A stretch of 14,479 nucleotides of DNA from SZAS-79 sp038211455 (GTDB taxonomy: Bacteria; Pseudomonadota; Gammaproteobacteria; Burkholderiales; SG8-39), in NCBI GenBank assembly GCA_038211455.1, contig JBBQVP010000112.1:1-14479 (forward strand), read 5' to 3'. The position numbers and the translations under genes are program-made. Below the pieces are notes generated by a model, which was not told the DNA's origin, made no database searches, and worked only from the letters and a program-made list of their open reading frames with translations. Of this stretch, positions 6,598 to 13,985 are shown piece after piece; the first letter of the stretch is position 1, and every line of letters begins with the position of its first letter.

Positions 6598-7019
6598 TGA
6601 TCTACGTTGACACCAGCGCGCTGGTTCCAGTTTTCATCCGGGAGCCGAAGAGCGAAGCGGTCATAAGTTGGCTGGAGGCTTCGGGCGAGCGTCTCGCAAT
6701 CAGCGAATGGTCTCTGGTCGAGTTTTCCTCCGCGACGGCAATAAAGGTACGCACCGGCCAGACGGCGGCGAATCTGGCGAAACAAGCCGCGGCGCGGATG
6801 CGGGAATTCGCGCGCAAGCATTGCACGGTAGCCGTTCCCGGGCGGGAGACATTCCACCGAGCTGCTGCGCTGGCGGGTGACGGCGCTTTGAAGCTTCGGG
6901 CGGGTGATGCGCTCCACATCGCGATTGCCGGGAGTCTCGGCGCGCGGGCGATTCTTTGCCTCGACGCTGCGATGAGCGAGAGCGCCAGGGCGCTCGGGAT
7001 GAAGGTTGTGGCGCTCTGA
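6597..7019 (+). CDS. vapC: PIN-domain ribonuclease toxin (VapC)
   Basis: A 140-residue PIN-domain endoribonuclease. The four acidic metal ligands are visible: Asp5 (YVDTSAL), Glu42 (LVEFSSA), Asp104 (RAGDALHIA) and Asp123 (CLDAAM). VapC toxins cleave tRNA or rRNA; which RNA this one cuts cannot be told. The start ATG overlaps the antitoxin stop by one base; a longer open frame upstream is only the shadow of vapB. All catalytic positions are intact and the length is normal, so the toxin is probably active when the antitoxin is lost. The pair sits in the least gene-dense part of the window. Confidence 0.9.
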   Translation: MIYVDTSALVPVFIREPKSEAVISWLEASGERLAISEWSLVEFSSATAIKVRTGQTAANLAKQAAARMREFARKHCTVAVPGRETFHRAAALAGDGALKLRAGDALHIAIAGSLGARAILCLDAAMSESARALGMKVVAL

Positions 7020-7088
7020 GCGTTGGACGCCGGCAGGGGAGCGCAGCGATTAAGCCGATCTGATCCCAATTCCTCCAGTTCCTGTCGC

Positions 7089-7131
7089 GCCCGCTCTGTG
7101 CGCCAGAAAACAGACGGCACGCGGAGCGGGC
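7089..7131 (+). other. Long imperfect RNA hairpin downstream of vapC
   Basis: GCCCGCTCTGTGCGCC (7089-7104) pairs with GGCACGCGGAGCGGGC (7116-7131): 13 Watson-Crick pairs, two G-U pairs and one C-A mismatch, around an 11-base A-rich loop. The two G-U pairs become A-C mismatches on the other strand, so the fold favours a rightward transcript. There is no U-tract after it, so it may be a 3' stabiliser of vapBC, a factor-dependent end, or part of the leader of the 65-residue membrane protein, whose start is 45 bases on. Confidence 0.55.
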
Positions 7132-7176
7132 CCTATTCTGCGCAAACAGCAATCTGAAACACTCAGGAGGCGCAGC

Positions 7177-7374
7177 ATGAAATGGGCGGGAATGTATTTG
7201 GTCGGGTACGTCATCCTGGTCGGCGGCGTACTCGCCGGGCTCTGGAAACTGGGCGTTCTGCAGAACATCGACACGACCTGGATCGTGATCGCTGTCGCGA
7301 TCCTGATTGGCATCGGAATCATGATCTCGGTCGCCAACAGCGGAACCAAAGAGAATATCCAGATCGACCGGTAG
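7177..7374 (+). CDS. Small two-helix membrane protein, unknown function
   Basis: A 65-residue protein that I cannot assign to a named family. Two hydrophobic segments are evident, MYLVGYVILVGGVLAGLW (~6-23) and WIVIAVAILIGIGIMISVA (~35-53), with a short loop LGVLQNIDTT between and a polar tail (NSGTKENIQIDR). A strong ribosome site, AGGAGG at 7165-7170, lies six bases before ATG 7177 and makes this a real gene despite its size. It stands alone: vapBC ends 157 bases upstream and the next gene is convergent, 22 bases away. Confidence 0.78.
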   Translation: MKWAGMYLVGYVILVGGVLAGLWKLGVLQNIDTTWIVIAVAILIGIGIMISVANSGTKENIQIDR

Positions 7375-7396
7375 TAAACGGCCTACGCCCGGCCGC

Positions 7397-8062
7397 TCAG
7401 CGGGCTTTCCTCGCGTAGCGCGCAAGGAAGGCATTGATGTCCTCGACGCGCAGTTGCGGCTCGCCCCGCACCGGCCTGGACCCCACCACGCGGTTCATCC
7501 ATTCCATGTTCTTTTCCATGCGCGCGACCACCGCAGGCCATTCCGCGACCGTATGGCGGCGTGGGTCGGGCAGGGTGTGGCATTGCTGGCAGGCGAGGCG
7601 AAACGGTTCCGCCGCGGGCGTATTGATGGCCGGGATCCTCTTCGGGTCGAGCGGCGCCTGCGCGTGCCTGCGCAGGTAGGCGAGCAGAACCGTGGTCTCT
7701 GCCGCGCCGGGTGCCGACACGCCCGCCATCATTTCCGCCATGAGCTTGCCCATGTTGCCTTCGCCGCGCATGCGCCCCGCCATGCGCTCGACGACCTTCG
7801 GCCACTTTGCGGCGTGGTGCATGGCCGGGTTGGGCAGGTTGTGGCACTGCACGCAGTACTTGAGCGTGAGCTGCGCGCCGCGCGAATCCGGCTGCGGGAG
7901 CATGGCCGGCGCGAAACCCGGCGGCAGGATTCGCTCGAGCAACGGCCCGTAGGGACTGTCCTCCCAGCGAAGTTTGGCTTGGGCCACAGGATCCGCAGCG
8001 TGGCCGGCCGTGGCCAGGCAGAGCAGGGACGAAAACAGCAGCTGGCGCAGGGCCCGGTTCAT
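7397..8062 (-). CDS. Periplasmic dihaem c-type cytochrome
   Basis: The 221-residue precursor has a Sec signal peptide (LLFSSLLCLATAGHA-AD, cleavage after ~22) and two haem-attachment motifs, CVQCH at 70-74 and CQQCH at 158-162. Each is followed by a similar segment (LPNP...KWPKVVERM and LPDP...EWPAVVARM), so the protein is an internal duplication of one cytochrome unit. Methionines in those segments (Met94/98, Met182/186) are candidate sixth ligands. It carries electrons in the periplasm, but its donor and acceptor are unknown. The start is 3 bases after the stop of the methyltransferase gene upstream, so the two are translated from one message. Confidence 0.88.
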   Translation of the reverse strand: MNRALRQLLFSSLLCLATAGHAADPVAQAKLRWEDSPYGPLLERILPPGFAPAMLPQPDSRGAQLTLKYCVQCHNLPNPAMHHAAKWPKVVERMAGRMRGEGNMGKLMAEMMAGVSAPGAAETTVLLAYLRRHAQAPLDPKRIPAINTPAAEPFRLACQQCHTLPDPRRHTVAEWPAVVARMEKNMEWMNRVVGSRPVRGEPQLRVEDINAFLARYARKAR

Positions 8063-8065
8063 GCG

Positions 8066-9244
8066 CTACAGCGTATGCGAACGGTCGCCGCGTGCAAAGC
8101 CACTGAGTCGATGGCGATCGCCATCGGAGCCGGCATCGATGCCGCGACCGAGGCACATTACCTTGAACAACTCGCCCATCTCGGCGGGCGAGAGCAGCTT
8201 GTGCGCGTTGGCCGCCAGCGGCGCGTAGCGACGCACATCCGAAGGATCGGCGCGCTCAAGCACGTCCGTGATCCCGCAGTTGACGAGGAAGTTCGACTGG
8301 CTGGCGTAGCCAAGCAACTCGAGGCCCGCAGCCGTGCCGGCGGCGGCGAGCGCGCTGAAATCCACGTGCGCGGTGATGTCCTGCAGGCCGGGAAGAAAGA
8401 ACGGGTCGGTATGCGCGGTGTGGCGGTAGTGGCACATCAGCGTGCCGGTATTGCGTTGCTGGTGGTAGAACTCGCGCGCCGCAAAGCCGTAGTCGATGAC
8501 CAGCAGCGCGCCCAGCTGCATTGCCTCTGCGACGCTGCGGATCCAGCCGCTTGCGGCAAGCGCGATTTCCCCTGCGTAGGGCGGAGAAATGGATTGCGAT
8601 TGCGCTGCTTCAAGGAGCTCGCCCTGTGCGGGGCGCTCGGCCCACGCAAAGCCTTCGGCCGAGTGTGTCACGCCACGCTCAAAGATGCCCTCATCTCGCC
8701 ACGCCACCAGCTGCACGGGCATTGCGTCGACGACTTCGTTGGCGAGCATCACCCCGCGAAAATTCTCCGGCAGCCGGTCAAGCCACACAACCCGCCCTGC
8801 GCTCTGCGGCGCGCGCTCTGCAATCGTCGCGCGCTGGCGCTCGGCCAGTCCGGCGCTGGGTTCGAGTATCGAATAGCGCTCCACCGCGCATCCTTGCCTC
8901 GCCAGCTCGGCAAGCAGGTCGCTCGCGAGTTCGCCGCCCCCGGCGCCGAATTCGAGGATCTCCGGCGCGCCGTGCGCGAGGAGTTCCGCAACCTGCGCGG
9001 CGAGCGTCTGCGCGAACAGGGGGCCCAGCGTCGGCGCGGTGACGAAGTCGCCCGCGCCGCCGAACTTCTGCGCGCCGCCCGAGTAATAGCCCAGACCCGG
9101 CGCGTAGAGGGCGTGCTGCATGTAGTCGGCAAAGCTGATCCAGCCGCCGGCCGCGTCGATCGCGAGGGTGATACGCGCGACAAGTGCTCGGCTCGCCTCC
9201 AGCGCGTCGGGTTCGGGAGCGGGCACGGCTGGGGGGCGCGGCAT
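8066..9244 (-). CDS. MidA/NDUFAF7-like SAM-dependent protein methyltransferase (DUF185)
   Basis: The 392-residue protein matches the MidA family: ISFADYMQHALYAPGLGYY at 36-54, FGGAGDFVTAP at 61-71, the SAM-binding EFGAGGGEL at 98-106, NEVVDAMPVQLV at 169-180, then VIDYGF and a C-terminal DPFFLPGLQDITAHVDF. In mitochondria the homologue methylates an arginine of a complex I subunit during assembly; the bacterial role is less certain, but co-transcription with a cytochrome c supports a respiratory job. Two starts are possible: ATG 9244 (MPRPPAV, with GAGGA nine bases upstream, preferred) and ATG 9265, seven codons longer with a poor ribosome site. The frame runs open far upstream across two other genes, but that part is antisense shadow. 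Confidence 0.88.
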   Translation of the reverse strand: MPRPPAVPAPEPDALEASRALVARITLAIDAAGGWISFADYMQHALYAPGLGYYSGGAQKFGGAGDFVTAPTLGPLFAQTLAAQVAELLAHGAPEILEFGAGGGELASDLLAELARQGCAVERYSILEPSAGLAERQRATIAERAPQSAGRVVWLDRLPENFRGVMLANEVVDAMPVQLVAWRDEGIFERGVTHSAEGFAWAERPAQGELLEAAQSQSISPPYAGEIALAASGWIRSVAEAMQLGALLVIDYGFAAREFYHQQRNTGTLMCHYRHTAHTDPFFLPGLQDITAHVDFSALAAAGTAAGLELLGYASQSNFLVNCGITDVLERADPSDVRRYAPLAANAHKLLSPAEMGELFKVMCLGRGIDAGSDGDRHRLSGFARGDRSHTL

Positions 9245-9307
9245 GGGGCGGGAATCCTCGCCCATATTGGTAAAATCCGCAATGCGCTCAAAAACAGCCA
9301 TCGCACG

Positions 9308-10054
9308 ATGCACGACCTGACCGACAAGGTGGCCGTGGTTACCGGCGCTGCGCGACGCGTCGGCGCGGCGATTGCGCGCCGCCTGCATGCGCACGGCGCG
9401 CGCGTGCTGCTGCACTATCGCGGCGGCGAGGCGGAGGCAACCACACTGGAGGCGGAATTCAACGCGGCGCGCGAAGGCAGCGCCTGGCGCGTGAAGGCCG
9501 ACCTGCTTGCCCACGCCGCGCCGCAGTTGCTGGTCAGCTCGGCGCTGGAGCGGTTCGGGCGGCTGGACCTTCTCGTCAACAACGCGTCGAGTTTTTTCCC
9601 CACGGCGGTGGGCGAGATCGACGAGCGCAGCTGGGAGGACCTGATCGGCACCAACGTCAAGGCGCCGCTGCTGCTCTCCCAGGCGGCCGCGCCGGAACTG
9701 GCGAAGACGCGCGGTGCGATCATCAATATCGTCGACATCCATGCCGAGCGGCCGTTGAAGGGCTACGTGGTCTACACGATCGCCAAGGCGGGCCTTGCCG
9801 CGCTCACGCGCTCGCTCGCGATGGAACTCGCCCCGGAGGTGCGCGTGAACGGGGTTTCGCCGGGCGCGATCGCCTGGCCCGAAGACGGCCAGTTCCCGCT
9901 CGAAGTCAGGAAGAACATCATCGACGACACGCTGCTCCGCCGGCTCGGCGACCCGGATGACATTGCGCGCGCGGTACTTTTCCTGGCGGCGGATGCGCCC
10001 TACGTGACCGGGCAGATCATCGCCGTCGATGGCGGGCGCAGCATCAACATCTGA
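9308..10054 (+). CDS. Pteridine reductase, PTR1-like short-chain dehydrogenase
   Basis: A 248-residue NADPH-dependent SDR. The cofactor motif is TGAARRVG (12-19), with the arginine typical of pteridine reductases; NNASSF lies at 91-96. The active site is Tyr156-x3-Lys160 (YTIAKAG), and the serine usual in SDRs is replaced by Asp143 in NIVDIHAERPLKGY, the Asp-Tyr-Lys set known from PTR1. It probably reduces dihydrobiopterin or dihydrofolate-like pterins, supporting the tetrahydrofolate or tetrahydropterin supply. The C-terminal DGGRSINI is complete. ATG 9308 gives the family N-terminus; no strong ribosome site is seen. It diverges from the MidA-like gene and precedes ttcA by 6 bases. Confidence 0.9.
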   Translation: MHDLTDKVAVVTGAARRVGAAIARRLHAHGARVLLHYRGGEAEATTLEAEFNAAREGSAWRVKADLLAHAAPQLLVSSALERFGRLDLLVNNASSFFPTAVGEIDERSWEDLIGTNVKAPLLLSQAAAPELAKTRGAIINIVDIHAERPLKGYVVYTIAKAGLAALTRSLAMELAPEVRVNGVSPGAIAWPEDGQFPLEVRKNIIDDTLLRRLGDPDDIARAVLFLAADAPYVTGQIIAVDGGRSINI

Positions 10055-10060
10055 GATGAC

Positions 10061-10987
10061 ATGAGCTCCAGTCCCATCACCATCGTTCCTTCGCCGCGCG
10101 GGGACAAATCCCGGGATCCGCGCAAGGACGCCCACGAGGCCAACAAGCTCGCCAAGCGCCTGCGCCGCCAGGTGGGTCAGGCGATCGTCGACTTCAAGAT
10201 GATCGGCGAGGGCGACCGGGTGATGGTCTGCCTTTCGGGTGGCAAGGACAGCTACGGCATGCTGGAAGTGCTGCTTGCGCTGCAGGAGAAGGCGCCGGTT
10301 AGGTTTGATTTGATTGCGGTGAACCTTGACCAGAAGCAGCCGGGCTTTCCGGAAGACGTGCTGCCCGCTTACCTCAAAGCGCGCGGCGTGCCGTTCCGGA
10401 TCGTCGAGCAGGACACCTATTCGATCGTCAAGCGGGTGATCCCCGAGGGTAAGACGATGTGCTCGCTGTGCTCGCGGCTGCGGCGCGGCATCCTGTATCG
10501 CGTCGCGGACGAAGTCGGCGCGACCCGGATCGCGCTGGGCCATCATCGCGACGATATCCTGGCGACTTTTTTCCTCAACCTGTTCTACGCGGGCAAGCTG
10601 AAGGCGATGCCGGCGAAACTCGTCTCGGACGACGGCTGGCATGTGGTGATCCGTCCGCTGGCCTACGTGCCGGAGAGCGACCTCATCGCCTACGCGGATC
10701 TCAAACAGTTCCCGATCATTCCCTGCACCTTGTGCGGCTCGCAGAACAACCTTCAGCGCCAGGTGGTCGGCGGGATGCTGCGCGAGTGGCAGAAGAAATT
10801 CCCCGGGCGCATCGAGTCGATCCTGCGCGCGCTGTCCGACGTGCGCGCCTCCCACCTGATGGACCGCGGGCTGTTCGATTTTGCCGGCCTTGCCGCGACC
10901 GGCATGGCAAACCCCGAAGGCGACACGGCGTTCGATCCGGAGACGTTTCGCGAGCCCAAGTTCGCCGAACTCAGCGAGGCGGAGTGA
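10061..10987 (+). CDS. ttcA: tRNA 2-thiocytidine(32) synthetase TtcA
   Basis: Puts sulfur on C32 of certain tRNA anticodon loops using ATP and an iron-sulfur cluster. Features in order: N-terminal basic region with NKLAKRLRRQVGQAI, the PP-loop SGGKDS at 59-64, the cysteine pair CSLC at 134-137, GHHRDDILATFFLNLFY at 160-176, and the third cysteine Cys222 in PCTLCGSQNNLQR. These are the three cluster ligands of the family. At 308 residues it is of normal length. The start ATG follows the reductase stop by 6 bases, and the stop overlaps a possible GTG start of the next gene by 4 bases (GTGA), so the three genes look like one operon. Confidence 0.95.
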   Translation: MSSSPITIVPSPRGDKSRDPRKDAHEANKLAKRLRRQVGQAIVDFKMIGEGDRVMVCLSGGKDSYGMLEVLLALQEKAPVRFDLIAVNLDQKQPGFPEDVLPAYLKARGVPFRIVEQDTYSIVKRVIPEGKTMCSLCSRLRRGILYRVADEVGATRIALGHHRDDILATFFLNLFYAGKLKAMPAKLVSDDGWHVVIRPLAYVPESDLIAYADLKQFPIIPCTLCGSQNNLQRQVVGGMLREWQKKFPGRIESILRALSDVRASHLMDRGLFDFAGLAATGMANPEGDTAFDPETFREPKFAELSEAE

Positions 10988-11001
10988 GCGGGGTGCGTTC
11001 C

Positions 11002-11742
11002 ATGCGACGCGTGTTGCGCAGGGTCGCGTACTCGGGACTGCTGCTTGCGGGATTCGCTGCAGGTTGCGCCAGTTTTTCAGGCGACTGGCGCACCGCCAGC
11101 CACGAACCGGTGGGCAGTGCGCCCGACCCGGCCATCGAGCAGCAGGCGGTTGTGCAGGTGTACGCCGCGCGCGCCTTCAGTTGGCGCGGCGCATTCGGCG
11201 TGCATACCTGGGTGGCCACCAAGCCGGCCGGAGCGACGGCCTACACCGTGTACGAAGTCATCGGCTGGCGGCTGCGCAGTCGCGACTCGGTGGTAGCGAT
11301 CCACGAACGCACGCCGGATGCGCGCTGGTACGGCGCGGCGCCCGAACTGCTCGCGGATAAGCGCGGCGAGGCCGCCGCAGCGCTGATCCCGCGCATCGAC
11401 GCCGCCGCGCGCACCTATCCCTGGGGCGGCGAATACACGGTGTGGCCCGGCCCGAACTCCAATACGTTCACCGCCTGGATCACGCGCGCGGTCCCCGAAC
11501 TGGAAGTGGACTGGCCACCGACTGCGATCGGCAAGGACTACAGCGGCCGGCTGTTCAGCGCCGCGCCCAGCGGGAGCGGCGGGCAGCTGAGTGTGGCCGG
11601 GCTGTTTGCGCTGACGGCCAGCGGCGTGGAGGGCGTGGAGCTGAACCTGCTTGGCCTGACCTTTGGGCTCAACCCGTTCGATCCGGCGCTCAAGCTGCCG
11701 CTGGTGGGGCGACTTGGGCCGCAGAGAACGCTCCAACCCTGA
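11002..11742 (+). CDS. DUF3750 family putative lipoprotein
   Basis: A 246-residue protein matching DUF3750, whose function is unknown. It starts with a lipoprotein signal: two arginine pairs, a hydrophobic run and the lipobox-like AAGC with Cys22, so it is probably anchored to a membrane facing the periplasm. Family-like stretches include SWRGAFGVHTWVATKP at about 58-73, the tyrosine/tryptophan-rich YTVYEVIGWRL, and YPWGGEYTVWPGPNSNTF near 138-155. ATG 11002 gives the cleanest signal peptide; an in-frame GTG at 10984 overlapping the ttcA stop by 4 bases, with GAGG four bases before it, would add six residues. It closes the reductase-ttcA operon. There is no obvious link to tRNA thiolation. 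Confidence 0.8.
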   Translation: MRRVLRRVAYSGLLLAGFAAGCASFSGDWRTASHEPVGSAPDPAIEQQAVVQVYAARAFSWRGAFGVHTWVATKPAGATAYTVYEVIGWRLRSRDSVVAIHERTPDARWYGAAPELLADKRGEAAAALIPRIDAAARTYPWGGEYTVWPGPNSNTFTAWITRAVPELEVDWPPTAIGKDYSGRLFSAAPSGSGGQLSVAGLFALTASGVEGVELNLLGLTFGLNPFDPALKLPLVGRLGPQRTLQP

Positions 11743-12000
11743 TGCGGCGCGGCGCGACGAATCGGCATAATTCTGAAAGATTTAATTTGTAGTCTCTAGA
11801 TCTGGTACAGGCTGCAGGGAGATTTGTGTATCGATATCGGTACACTTCCGGCGCGGGTAGTCGGCCCATGCAGGCCCCGCCCGCGCCCTATCCACTGGCT
11901 AGGAGCGCTTGCGAGTGCGCAGCAGCCTGCGCAGGCGCGCAGTGGTGGGGTCGCGATCGAGCACGAAATTCGCCACATCGAGGACGAGGCGCCTCCATTC
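11743..12000. other. Convergent intergenic region
   Basis: No complete gene is seen. Bases ~11760-11830 are AT-richer than the surroundings. The region contains a 20-bp palindrome (11826-11845, listed separately) and, on the minus strand, a 33-codon open stretch continuing in frame after the TctC stop (see findings). No convincing hairpin with a U-tract was found for either neighbour. Confidence 0.45.
11826..11845. promoter_or_regulatory. 20-bp near-perfect palindrome, operator-like
   Basis: GTGTATCGATATCGGTACAC is its own reverse complement except at one symmetric pair (T at 11831, G at 11840). The symmetry and length fit a dimeric regulator's site. It lies between two convergent genes, where an operator has no obvious gene to control. 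Confidence 0.45.
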
Positions 12001-12981
12001 TCACTGGATCTTGGCGCCTGAGATGCGGATCGGGTCGACGTAGCGCTTTTGCTCGGCGTCCATGAAACGATGCAGTTCCTCGCCCGACGCGTTGAGGATC
12101 GTCATGCCCTGTTGCCCCAGGCGGGCGACCACCGTCGGGTCCTTGACCGCCGCATTGAATGCCGCATGCAGTTTCTTCAGCACCGGTTCTGGCGTCCCGG
12201 CCGGCGCGACGCAGCCGTACCAGGAGTACACCGCGAACCCGGGGTAGCCCTGTTCGGCGAAGGTCGGCACATCAGGCAGCAGCGACGAGCGTTTGTCGTC
12301 GGCCACCGCCAGCGCTTTGAGGCGTCCGGCCTTGATCTGCGGCACCGCGTCCGTGATGTTCGACAACAGCAGCTTGACCTGCCCGCCGAGGACGTCCTGC
12401 ATCGCCGGTGCCATGCCCTTGTACGCAATGTGCTCCATTTTGATGCCCGCGAGCGTCTTGAACAGTTCCACGCCAAGGTGTGCGGAAGTGCCGTTGCCGA
12501 AGGAAGCGAAATTCAGCTTGCCCGGCTCGGCCTTGGCGGCGGCCACGAGTTCCTTGAGGTTGCTGGGCTCGAAGCTCGGATGTGCCACCAGCACCTGGTT
12601 CACGCGCGCAAGCAGCGAGACCGGGGCAAAGTCCTTCAGCGGATCCCAGAGTGGCTTCTCCATCAGCATCGGAACCATGACGAAACTGTTGGCCATCAGC
12701 AGCAGGGTGTAGCCATCGGGCGCGGCCTTCTGCACGGCCTGGGTGCCGATCGCGGTGGCACCGCCTCCGCGCGGATCGATTACCACGGGCTGCCCGAGCG
12801 CCTCCTGCATCTTGGGCGCCAGCAGGCGACCGAGGGTGTCGAGAGTGCCGCCTGCCGGAAAAGGCACGACGATACGGACCGACTTGGTCGGGAAGTCGGT
12901 CTGCGCTTCGGCGGCGAGTGGAAGCACTGCCAGTGCAGGGATGAAGGTGGCGGCAATGAGAATGCGGCGGATCGGGTTCAT
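12001..12981 (-). CDS. Bug/TctC-family periplasmic receptor (tripartite tricarboxylate type)
   Basis: A 326-residue substrate-binding protein. It has a Sec signal peptide (RRILIAATFIPALAVLPLAAEA, cleavage near residue 26), then the family hallmarks VRIVVPFPAGGTLDTLGRLLAPKM (35-58), QPVVIDPRGGG (64-73), APDGYTLLL (87-95), HIAYKGMAPAMQDVLGGQV and DVPTFAEQGYPGF. Bug proteins bind small carboxylates or amides in the periplasm; many have no transporter partner nearby, and none is seen here. ATG 12981 is preceded by GGAGA with a five-base gap. It is the last gene of the leftward amidohydrolase operon, 70 bases after the preceding stop, so its ligand may be the substrate or product of those hydrolases. 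That link is inference. Confidence 0.92.
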   Translation of the reverse strand: MNPIRRILIAATFIPALAVLPLAAEAQTDFPTKSVRIVVPFPAGGTLDTLGRLLAPKMQEALGQPVVIDPRGGGATAIGTQAVQKAAPDGYTLLLMANSFVMVPMLMEKPLWDPLKDFAPVSLLARVNQVLVAHPSFEPSNLKELVAAAKAEPGKLNFASFGNGTSAHLGVELFKTLAGIKMEHIAYKGMAPAMQDVLGGQVKLLLSNITDAVPQIKAGRLKALAVADDKRSSLLPDVPTFAEQGYPGFAVYSWYGCVAPAGTPEPVLKKLHAAFNAAVKDPTVVARLGQQGMTILNASGEELHRFMDAEQKRYVDPIRISGAKIQ

Positions 12982-13051
12982 CGAATCTCCAGGGAATTGA
13001 TGCATGGCACGAGCAAGTCCCGTGCCTGTAGTTGCAGTTTGTGCGAAACGC

Positions 13052-13985
13052 TCAGGCGCCTTCGAACAGCGCAATGGCCCGCGCCCAGACGCGCTCGGCC
13101 GTGGCCTGGCACTCGCGCCGGGCCTCCGAGGCGTCGATCATCATCGGGCGGCGGTCCGCCACGACCGCGCGGCCGTCGACGAACACGTCGGTGACGTCGC
13201 TGCCGTTGGCGTTGTAGACAATGTTCGACACCAGTTGCGCGGGACGGATCGGGTTCACCCACGGGGTCTCGAGGTCCAGCAAGATGATGTCGGCTTTCTT
13301 GCCCGGCTCGAGCGAGCCGAGGTCGCGCTCCATGCCCAGCGCCCGCGCGCCGCCCAGCGTGGCCATCTCAAGCGCCTTCGGGCCATCGATGACGGCGACC
13401 GAGCCGGCCTTCCGCCGACCCGTGCCATTCTTCGATGAAGGCGAGCGCGGCGTCGATGCAGCGCTCGGCATCGGCCGGCACAAACGTTCGCTCCACGACC
13501 CCCGGGCGCACGTCGACCACGGCGCTGTCGCGGATGTTCTCGGCCATCACCACGCGCAGGCCGGTGTCGCGTACCACCCTGGCGACCTCGTGCTCGAACT
13601 TGCCCATTTCGTTGACGGTCGTGGTCCCGGTGCGCAGGCATTCGAGCGCGTGCATCGAGGCGAGCCAGTAGACGTCCTCCGCCTGCGCGTAGACGTAATG
13701 CAGCGGCATCGCGATCTTGAACAGGCCGCCCGAGACCCCCGAGAGATCCTCGGTCAGCCCCTTGTTGATGCCGCCGATCAGGTGGATGTGCGAATTGATG
13801 AAGCCCGGCAGGACCGCCTTGCCGCGCGCATCCAGCGTGCGGCCCGCGCGAAACCGCTGCGCCACCTCCTGCGCCGGCCCGACCGCGACGATGCGGTCCT
13901 CCTCGAAGGCCACGCTGCCGTCCTCGATCGGCGCGGTCTTCCCGTCGGCCGGGATGACCCAGCCATGCTCGATCAGCGTGATCAC
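13052..13985 (-). pseudogene. Broken amidohydrolase (cytosine-deaminase/ATZ-TRZ-like)
   Basis: Both ends of an amidohydrolase are here in different frames. From GTG 13985 the first part reads IEHGWVIPADG, then LDARGKAVLPGFINSHIHLIGG with the metal-binding HIH, then RTGTTTVNEMG, up to about IEEWHGSAEGRL. The second frame then gives IDGPKALEMATLGGARALGM, GSLEPGKKADIILLDLE and VFVDGRAVV, ending at 13052. The switch occurs within about 13394-13420. The middle third, which should hold the later histidines and the catalytic aspartate, is missing: about 310 codons remain where roughly 450 or more are expected. It cannot be active as read. The start overlaps the upstream gene's stop by 4 bases (GTGA), so the two were translationally coupled. 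An assembly error at the junction is an alternative. Confidence 0.8.

Noticed and set aside
7454..10054. An 866-codon plus-strand frame ending with the pteridine reductase
   Set aside because: Only the segment from 9308 is family-like. The rest is antisense to the cytochrome and methyltransferase genes and reads as arginine-rich low-complexity protein.
8066..10855. A 929-codon minus-strand open frame reaching from the MidA-like gene across the reductase and ttcA genes
   Set aside because: Only the part up to about 9265 matches a protein family. The remainder is antisense to two well-supported genes, and long antisense frames are common in high-GC DNA.
12049..13194. A 381-codon plus-strand frame opposite the TctC receptor
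   Set aside because: It is the antisense shadow of a clear Bug/TctC protein with signal peptide and ribosome site.
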